From: Dyella sp. C11 | GTDB lineage: Bacteria; Pseudomonadota; Gammaproteobacteria; Xanthomonadales; Rhodanobacteraceae | NCBI RefSeq assembly: GCF_003121485.1 | Contig: NZ_QAVX01000008.1 | Span: 112,945 to 176,944, forward strand | DNA: 64,000 nucleotides | Direction of reading: 5' to 3' | In this document: positions 58,769 to 64,000 of the stretch, in pieces | Numbering within the stretch: position 1 is the stretch's first letter | Layout of the letters: each line of letters opens with the position of its first letter | Made by a program: the position numbers and the translations under genes | Notes under the pieces: generated by a model | Told to the model about the DNA's origin: nothing | What the model saw: the letters and a program-made list of their open reading frames with translations, nothing else | Databases searched by the model: none

Positions 58769-60004
58769 ATGCACGCGCAAGACCCGTCCGCCCAGTCCCT
58801 GATCGATCTTGGCAAGCGCTACTGGCTGCCGGTGTATCGACCGCGCGATGTGGTGCTGGATCACGGCAAGGGCGCGCGCGTGTGGGACACGCAGGGCCGC
58901 GATTACGTGGATTTCGGTGCGGGCATCGCGGTGAACGCGCTGGGCCACCAGGATCCCGACCTGCTCGAGGCGTTGACCACGCAGGCACACAAACTCTGGC
59001 ACACCAGCAACGTGTTCTACAGCGAGCCGCCGCTGCGCCTGGCCGAAGAATTGGTGTCAGCGTCCGGTTTCGCCGAGCGCGTGTTCCTCTGCAACTCGGG
59101 CACCGAGGCCAACGAAGCGGCCATCAAGCTGGTGCGCAAATGGGCCGCGTCGCAGGGCCGCGAGGCCGACAAGCGCGTCATCATCACCTTCCGTGGCTCG
59201 TTCCATGGCCGCACGCTGGCCGCTGTCACCGCGACGGCGCAGCCGAAATACCAGGAAGGCTACGAGCCGTTGCCGGGCGGTTTCCGCTATCTCGACTTCA
59301 ACGACGTGCCCGCACTGGAAGCCGCGTTCGCGCTCGGTGACGTGGCCGCCGTGATGCTCGAACCCGTGCAGGGCGAAGGTGGCGTGCTGCCGGCGGCGCC
59401 AGGTTTCGTCCAGAAAGTGCGCGAGTTGTGCGACAAGCACAACGCCCTGCTGGTGCTGGACGAAATCCAGAGCGGCATGGGTCGCACCGGCACGCTGTTC
59501 GCGTATGTGCAGGACGGCGCCAAGCCCGACATCGTCACGCTGGCCAAGGCCCTGGGCAGTGGCTTCCCCATTGGCGCCATGCTGGCTGGCCCGAAGGTGG
59601 CGGAAGCGATGCAGTTCGGTGCTCACGGCACCACGTTCGGCGGTAACCCGCTGGCGGCCGCGGTGGCACGCGTGGCGCTGCGCAAGCTGTCGTCCGCTGA
59701 GGTGCTCGCCAACGTGGCCCGTCAGTCGCAGGCATTGCGTGATGGCCTGCAGCGCATCAACGCGGAACTGCACCTGTTCGACGAAGTGCGCGGTCGTGGC
59801 CTGATGCTCGGTGCCGTACTCAACGAAGCCAACAAGGGCAAGGCCGGCGCGATCCTCGATCACGCTGCCGCTCATGGCCTGCTCGTGCTGCAGGCCGGCC
59901 CGGATGTGTTGCGTTTCGTGCCGGCGCTCAATATCAGCGATGAAGACATTGCCGAAGGCCTGAAGCGTCTGGAAGCCGCATTGCGCAGTTTCGTGGCGGG
60001 CTAA
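58769..60004 (+). CDS. argD: Acetylornithine/succinylornithine aminotransferase family protein
   Basis: The 411-residue protein is a class III PLP aminotransferase: YWLPVYRPRDVVLDHGKGAR, GIAVNALGHQDPDLLEALTT, FLCNSGTEANEAAIKLVRKW, FHGRTLAAVTATAQPKYQEG, LVLDEIQSGMGRTGTLFAY and the PLP lysine in LAKALGSGFPIGAML. ArgD (arginine synthesis) and AstC (arginine breakdown) are too close to separate from sequence alone, and no other arg or ast gene lies here. GGAG eight bases before ATG 58769 supports the start. Confidence 0.92.
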   Translation: MHAQDPSAQSLIDLGKRYWLPVYRPRDVVLDHGKGARVWDTQGRDYVDFGAGIAVNALGHQDPDLLEALTTQAHKLWHTSNVFYSEPPLRLAEELVSASGFAERVFLCNSGTEANEAAIKLVRKWAASQGREADKRVIITFRGSFHGRTLAAVTATAQPKYQEGYEPLPGGFRYLDFNDVPALEAAFALGDVAAVMLEPVQGEGGVLPAAPGFVQKVRELCDKHNALLVLDEIQSGMGRTGTLFAYVQDGAKPDIVTLAKALGSGFPIGAMLAGPKVAEAMQFGAHGTTFGGNPLAAAVARVALRKLSSAEVLANVARQSQALRDGLQRINAELHLFDEVRGRGLMLGAVLNEANKGKAGAILDHAAAHGLLVLQAGPDVLRFVPALNISDEDIAEGLKRLEAALRSFVAG

Positions 60005-60013
60005 GCCTCGGTC

Positions 60014-60913
60014 TTATCTCGCATCGGGCGGAGCGTTCGTTGCCGTAGGCAACGCAGCTCCGCCGAGTGCCTTGCCACAACCACGGCAGAACTTTGCATC
60101 TGCCTGATGCTCCTGCATGCCGCAGGCGCCGCACTTGGTGAGTTGGCGCGCGTCTCGAATGCCGGCGGCCAGCTCCGCCGCAAAAATGCCTGTGGGCACG
60201 GCAATAATGCTGTAGCCCACCAGCATGATCAGCGATGTCAGTATCTGGCCCAGCGGCGTATGCGGTGTGATGTCGCCGAAACCGACCGTGGTCATCGTGA
60301 CGACGGCCCAATACATCGCCCGCGGAATGCTCGTGAAGCCATTTTCCGGCCCTTCCACCAGGTACATCAGCGCGCCGAAGATCAGCACGAGCGTAAGAAT
60401 GGTGCTGATGAAGATGAATATCTTCCGCCGGGACTTCACCAGCGTGCCCCAGAGCAGATCAGCCTCGCCCACGTAGCGCGTCATTTTCAGCACGCGGAAG
60501 ATCCGCAGGATGCGTACGGCGCGAATCACCAGCAGGTATTGGCTGCCCGTCACCAGCAAGCTGAGATAGGTCGGCAGCACGGCCAGCAAATCAATGACGC
60601 CGAAGAAACTCAGCGCATAACGCCTGGGTCGTTTGACCACGCACAAGCGCATCGCGTACTCGGCCGTAAAGGCCAGCGTGAATACCCATTCCAGCACATA
60701 GAACAGGCGCGCAAAGCGCAGATGCAGATCCATCACGGTGTCCAGCACCGCAACAAGGATGCTGGACAGGATCGCGACGATCAGAATCAAGTCGAACAGG
60801 CGGCCGGGCGGATCTTCGTGCCCGAAGATGATGTGAAACCAGCGCGCTCGCCAACCGGTCTGCCTGGCGGGAGCGACGGGAGTATCGAAGGGGAAGGGCT
60901 GTGGTTGACTCAT
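60014..60913 (-). CDS. Voltage-gated potassium channel subunit with C-terminal zinc ribbon
   Basis: The 299-residue protein has six membrane segments; the fourth is charged (RAVRILRIFRVLKMTRY) as in voltage sensors, and the pore has the potassium filter TTVGFGD in VTMTTVGFGDIT. The C-terminus ends with CGACGMQEHQADAKFCRGCG, two CxxC pairs that form a zinc ribbon. GGGAGA eight bases before ATG 60913 supports the start. It is convergent with the aminotransferase. Confidence 0.9.
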   Translation of the reverse strand: MSQPQPFPFDTPVAPARQTGWRARWFHIIFGHEDPPGRLFDLILIVAILSSILVAVLDTVMDLHLRFARLFYVLEWVFTLAFTAEYAMRLCVVKRPRRYALSFFGVIDLLAVLPTYLSLLVTGSQYLLVIRAVRILRIFRVLKMTRYVGEADLLWGTLVKSRRKIFIFISTILTLVLIFGALMYLVEGPENGFTSIPRAMYWAVVTMTTVGFGDITPHTPLGQILTSLIMLVGYSIIAVPTGIFAAELAAGIRDARQLTKCGACGMQEHQADAKFCRGCGKALGGAALPTATNAPPDAR

Positions 60914-61014
60914 GCGACGGTCTCCCTGGCGCAACGGGTCAAGCATAGTGCGAGCATCGCCAGTTCAGGACCGGACTGCGCCCGCACCGACCCATGTGAC
61001 GGGCGGGTGTTTCC

Positions 61015-61050
61015 CCAGGGTGCGCGCGAACGGCTTCGCGCGCACCCTGG
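61015..61050. repeat. Perfect 16-base inverted repeat
   Basis: CCAGGGTGCGCGCGAA, loop CGGC, TTCGCGCGCACCCTGG. It lies between the potassium-channel start and the hemL stop. On the minus strand no T-tract follows, so a role as hemL terminator is uncertain. Confidence 0.8.
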
Positions 61051-61102
61051 CTTGCGGTCGACTCTTACAGGTCAATGTCGAAACATAGGACGCCGCACCG
61101 GA

Positions 61103-62389
61103 TCAACCAGCGCGCGCAGCCTTCATGGCACCGCGCGCGGCTTCCAGCGTATCGGCGATGTCCTGGTCGGTATGCGCGCTGGACACGAAGCCCGCTTCGA
61201 ACGCCGACGGCGCGAGATACACGCCACGATCCAGCATGCCGTGGAAGAAGCGATTGAACATCGCCGCATCCGCCGCCGTCGCCTGCGCGTAGCTCTCCAC
61301 TTTCTCCCTGGTGAAGAACAGGCCGAACATGCCACCCACGCGGTTGGTGCTGAACGCCACGCCTTCGCCATCGGCGACGGCCTGCAATCCATCGGTAAGC
61401 AGACGCGTACGTGCCGCGAGTTCGTCGTAGAAGCCCGGCGCCTGGATCAGCTCCAGCATGGCCAGGCCTGCCGCCATCGCCACGGGATTGCCCGACAACG
61501 TGCCTGCCTGGTAAATCGGGCCGGCCGGTGCGATCTGCTGCATCAGGTCGCGACGACCACCGTAAGCGCCTACCGGCATGCCGCCGCCGATGATCTTGCC
61601 GAAGGTGGTCAGATCCGGCGTGACCCCGTAATAAGCCTGCGCGCCACCCAGTGCCACGCGAAAGCCCGTCATCACTTCGTCGAAGATCAGCAGCGCGCCG
61701 TGCTTCGTGCACAGGTCGCGCAGGCCTTGCAGATAGCCGTCCTTCGGCGGGATGCAATTCATGTTGCCGGCTACCGGCTCGATGATCAGGCCCGCGATGT
61801 CATGCCCGTGTTCGTCGAACAGGCGCGTCGCGGCATCCATGTCGTTGTAGGCGAGCGTGAGCGTCAAGTCCGCATTCGCCTTGGGAACGCCCGGTGACGT
61901 CGGCACGCCAAACGTGAGTGCGCCGGAGCCGGCCTTCACCAGGAAACTGTCGCCGTGGCCGTGATAGCAGCCTTCGAACTTCACGATAAGGTTTCGACCC
62001 GTCGCACCGCGCGCGAGGCGAATGGCGGACATGGTGGCCTCGGTGCCCGAGTTCACCATGCGCACCATGTCGATCGACGGAATCAGGCGCGTAATGGTTT
62101 CTGCCATGGTGATTTCAGCGGGGCAGGGCGTGCCGTACGACAAACCATGCTTCACCGCGCGCTCCACCGCTTCGCGCACATGAGGATGGTTATGGCCGAC
62201 GATCATCGGACCCCACGAACCCACGTAATCGATATAGCGCTTGCCTTCGACATCCCACAGGTACGCGGCATCGGCTCGCGCCGTAAAGAACGGCTCGCCA
62301 CCCACCGACTTGAAGGCGCGCACGGGCGAGTTCACGCCGCCAGGCATCAGTTGCTGCGCGCGTTGGAAGAGTTCGTGGTTGGTGGTCAT
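61103..62389 (-). CDS. hemL: Glutamate-1-semialdehyde 2,1-aminomutase
   Basis: The 428-residue protein has the HemL pattern: [100 protein letters not shown] and the PLP lysine in [19 protein letters not shown]. It makes 5-aminolevulinate for haem. ATG 62389 is chosen over the TTG at 62404, which overlaps the thiE stop. thiE and hemL are probably one transcript. Confidence 0.97.
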   Translation of the reverse strand: MTTNHELFQRAQQLMPGGVNSPVRAFKSVGGEPFFTARADAAYLWDVEGKRYIDYVGSWGPMIVGHNHPHVREAVERAVKHGLSYGTPCPAEITMAETITRLIPSIDMVRMVNSGTEATMSAIRLARGATGRNLIVKFEGCYHGHGDSFLVKAGSGALTFGVPTSPGVPKANADLTLTLAYNDMDAATRLFDEHGHDIAGLIIEPVAGNMNCIPPKDGYLQGLRDLCTKHGALLIFDEVMTGFRVALGGAQAYYGVTPDLTTFGKIIGGGMPVGAYGGRRDLMQQIAPAGPIYQAGTLSGNPVAMAAGLAMLELIQAPGFYDELAARTRLLTDGLQAVADGEGVAFSTNRVGGMFGLFFTREKVESYAQATAADAAMFNRFFHGMLDRGVYLAPSAFEAGFVSSAHTDQDIADTLEAARGAMKAARAG

Positions 62390-62400
62390 CGTGGGAATAC

Positions 62401-63024
62401 TCAATGCGAAGAGAAAAGTTGGGCGAAACGAGCGGCGGCGCCGCGAACATCGGAATCGCCGAAGACGGCGGAAATCACGGCCAGGTAGTCGGCGCCGGCA
62501 TCGATCAGCGATTCGCCATTGTCTGGCGTGATGCCGCCGATCGCCACTCGCGGGATGCCGAGCGCGGCGGTCTGTCGCAGCAGGTCAAAGGAGGCGCGCC
62601 GTGCGTTCGGCTTGGTAGGCGACGGAAAGAACGCGCCGAAGGCAATGTAGTCGGCCCCTGCGTCCGTGAGCTGATGGGCGCGCTCCAGGGAGTCGTAGCA
62701 AGAGACGCCGATGATGGCGTCCTCGCCCAACACGGCGCGGGCTGCGGCCACATCGCCGTCGTCCTCGCCCAGATGGACACCGGCGGCGCCGCACTGTCGG
62801 GCCAGTTCCACATCGTCATTGATGATCAACGGCACCTGCCGCGCCGCGCAAAGCGCCCGGATGGCGCGTGCCTCGGTCAGTCGCCGCGCCTGGTCGGTCG
62901 TCTTGTCGCGGTATTGCAGCAGCCGGGCGCCGCCGGCCAGGGCCTGGGCGACCACTTCGAGCAGGTCGGGGCGGGGGCCGTCGGTAATCACGTAAAGGCC
63001 GCGGCCCTGGAGTTTTTCACGCAT
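62401..63024 (-). CDS. thiE: Thiamine-phosphate synthase ThiE
   Basis: The 207-residue protein has [88 protein letters not shown]-like [16 protein letters not shown] and GGITPDN (as [17 protein letters not shown]), the ThiE barrel. It joins HMP-PP and thiazole phosphate. ATG 63024 begins the conserved region. No TPP riboswitch is seen upstream, unlike thiC. It is divergent from the rubredoxin gene over 95 bases. Confidence 0.94.
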   Translation of the reverse strand: MREKLQGRGLYVITDGPRPDLLEVVAQALAGGARLLQYRDKTTDQARRLTEARAIRALCAARQVPLIINDDVELARQCGAAGVHLGEDDGDVAAARAVLGEDAIIGVSCYDSLERAHQLTDAGADYIAFGAFFPSPTKPNARRASFDLLRQTAALGIPRVAIGGITPDNGESLIDAGADYLAVISAVFGDSDVRGAAARFAQLFSSH

Positions 63025-63119
63025 GCCAATCAATCCTGGATAACCTGTGCCATACGCTTTCGCATCGGCGGGGGAGTTGCGAGAATGAACTACTTATTCT
63101 CCATAGCAAGCAGTCCACG

Positions 63120-63317
63120 ATGAATCAGAGCACCAACGAAACCGGCACCCTGCGCAAATGGATGTGTGTCGTCTGCGGCTTCATCTATGACGAGGCACTG
63201 GGCCTGCCCGACGAAGGCATCGAACCCGGTACGCGTTGGGCCGACATCCCCGATACCTGGACGTGCCCCGATTGCGGCGCGACCAAGGAAGACTTCGAGA
63301 TGATCGAAATCGACTGA
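63120..63317 (+). CDS. Rubredoxin
   Basis: The 65-residue protein has the two Cys pairs ([16 protein letters not shown] and [17 protein letters not shown]), which bind one iron. It carries electrons, probably to an alkane or other oxidase or in oxygen detoxification; no partner is visible here. ATG 63120 follows a likely AT-rich spacer. It is divergent from thiE. Confidence 0.95.
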   Translation: MNQSTNETGTLRKWMCVVCGFIYDEALGLPDEGIEPGTRWADIPDTWTCPDCGATKEDFEMIEID

Positions 63318-63441
63318 TTTCGCCCTCACTCCCCGAGTTGCCCTCAAACGGCCCGAATCCGTCATCGTACGGACCGGGCCGTTTGCTTAGATAGCTCCTG
63401 CACGCCGGCATCAGGCGGGCACCCCTGGCAGGAGCAGCACC

Positions 63442-63609
63442 ATGCAGCAGTTCATTCCGTTCGAAGACGAGTGGGACATCCTGGAAAGGCTCAGTCCCGA
63501 GCAGCTCATTCCCTATCACGTCGGCGTACCGTGCCGGCATGACCTCGCGGCCAATGATCATGACAGCGCGCCTGGCGCCTCCGCGAAGGAAAAGCCTCAA
63601 GCGCAGTAG
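63442..63609 (+). CDS. Small 55-residue protein of unknown function
   Basis: MQQFIPFEDEWDILERLSPE is followed by LIPYHVGVPCRHD and a short charged tail. AGGAG about eight bases before ATG 63442 strongly supports translation. The FIPFEDEWD/LIPYHVG pattern resembles a short conserved xanthomonad protein as I recall, which I cannot verify here. A terminator follows within 80 bases. Confidence 0.7.
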   Translation: MQQFIPFEDEWDILERLSPEQLIPYHVGVPCRHDLAANDHDSAPGASAKEKPQAQ

Positions 63610-63682
63610 GCGCTCCTATATATGTAAAGGAAACCAGCGGGCACCCGGGCACGTAACGGTCACGCTGGCGTAAACAAAGAGG

Positions 63683-63713
63683 GGCCGGTCGCACGTCGCG
63701 ACCGGCCTTTTTT
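63683..63713 (+). terminator. Terminator after the 55-residue gene
   Basis: GGCCGGTCGC, loop ACGTC, GCGACCGGCC, then six T residues. A classic intrinsic terminator. Confidence 0.95.
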
Positions 63714-63948
63714 CGTCTTCGGAGGGGAGTCGAGCGCTCCAAGGCCGCCTCGACATCCCCTCGACGAAGAATTTTCCGACCTAAACCCAGCTGCGGCGGG
63801 GCTTTTGTCATCGGAGTGAAAAAAATTCGTTTCAACCCCTTCCCAACCCCGGTAGGGGACGCTATTATTTCGCTCCTCCCCGGACGAGATGCTCTTCCTC
63901 ACGGGGTTCCACTGAAAACCCGGCAGCAAAAAGATTTCGCTGAAGGTG

Positions 63949-63976
63949 TTGACGGACTGGAAAGATGATGTAAGAT
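63949..63976 (+). promoter_or_regulatory. Strong sigma-70 promoter, rRNA/tRNA type
   Basis: TTGACG at 63949 and TAAGAT at 63971 are separated by 16 bases, followed by the GC-rich GAGCGGCTC discriminator. An A-rich stretch (GCAAAAAGATTT) lies just upstream of the -35, like an UP element. Together they fit an rrn or tRNA operon starting at the right edge. Confidence 0.75.
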
Positions 63977-64000
63977 GAGCGGCTCACTCGGAACGAAATG

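Larger units (their letters stand above)
63610..64000. other. Right-edge intergenic region before a probable stable-RNA operon
   Basis: After the small gene and its terminator, no frame has coding character. The AT-rich TATTAT at 63863 is another possible -10 box with a weak TTCCCA -35. The strongest element is the promoter at 63949. No mature rRNA or tRNA sequence is inside the window. Confidence 0.6.

Noticed and set aside
63842..63868. tRNA or 16S rRNA gene at the right edge
   Set aside because: No tRNA cloverleaf or rRNA sequence is present; only promoter-like elements.

Overview
This window is a chromosomal segment of a high-GC (about 65% by eye) gammaproteobacterium of the Xanthomonadales. 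A Rhodanobacteraceae-type genome (Dyella, Luteibacter or Rhodanobacter-like) is the best guess. Grounds: LpxL-type acyltransferase, KdtA, TolC and TonB-dependent receptors mark a Gram-negative; ThiC sits behind a TPP riboswitch; groESL carries both a sigma-32-type promoter and a CIRCE operator; rubredoxin-thiE-hemL is arranged as in xanthomonads; and the intergenic repeats are of xanthomonad type. The genus is inference. Most of the window is housekeeping and cell-envelope DNA. No CRISPR array, insertion sequence, prophage or tRNA was found.

Layout. 1-1531: 5' part of a TonB-dependent receptor (off the left edge). 1729-6928: a phosphonate-utilisation island (PhnM-like amidohydrolase, PhnF-type regulator, FAD oxidoreductase, DUF5690 transporter, phosphonatase-like HAD hydrolase) without C-P lyase. 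7058-8022: aldolase and cutA. 8114-10398: groESL with its regulatory sites and terminator. 10609-15691: a DUF535 (VirK/YbjX) gene overlapping a FecI-like sigma factor, then FecR and an STN-domain TonB receptor. 15754-25411: small secreted protein, LTA-synthase-like phosphoglycerol transferase, glnE, ELM1-like protein, nitroreductase, YceI, Yip1 protein, zinc-finger protein. 25485-28741: glycosyltransferase, O-antigen ligase and second glycosyltransferase. 29274-34945: sedolisin protease, second DUF535 paralogue, LpxL-like acyltransferase and Kdo transferase.

35027-40494: tolC, pcm, a small unknown gene, tetR, and thiC under a TPP riboswitch. 40552-40734: two REP-type inverted pairs. 40745-46000: acetyltransferase, ferritin-like protein, small membrane protein, soluble pyrophosphatase, prolyl hydroxylase, prolyl oligopeptidase. 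46273-52358: membrane pyrophosphatase, RcnB-like protein, hydrolase, PPi-type phosphofructokinase, VOC protein, adenylate kinase. 52436-57868: mpl, LON-domain protein, SDR, HIT, glyoxalase, sigma-54 activator. 57869-58768: a 0.9 kb gene-free block with unusually dense nested palindromes. 58769-63609: acetylornithine aminotransferase family, potassium channel, hemL, thiE, rubredoxin, a 55-residue protein. 63683-64000: a terminator, then a strong rRNA-type promoter reading out of the window.

How parts work together. The phosphonate genes form two divergent or convergent units likely controlled by the PhnF-type regulator through palindromes at 2921 and 6993. FecI-FecR-receptor is a cell-surface signalling iron-uptake module. 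Soluble PPase, proton-pumping PPase, PPi-dependent PFK and adenylate kinase lie within 10 kb and suggest an economy that uses pyrophosphate. Several envelope genes (LPS acylation, Kdo transfer, O-antigen ligation, glycosyltransferases, DUF535) cluster between 25 and 35 kb. The least explained object is the structured block at 57929-58422.
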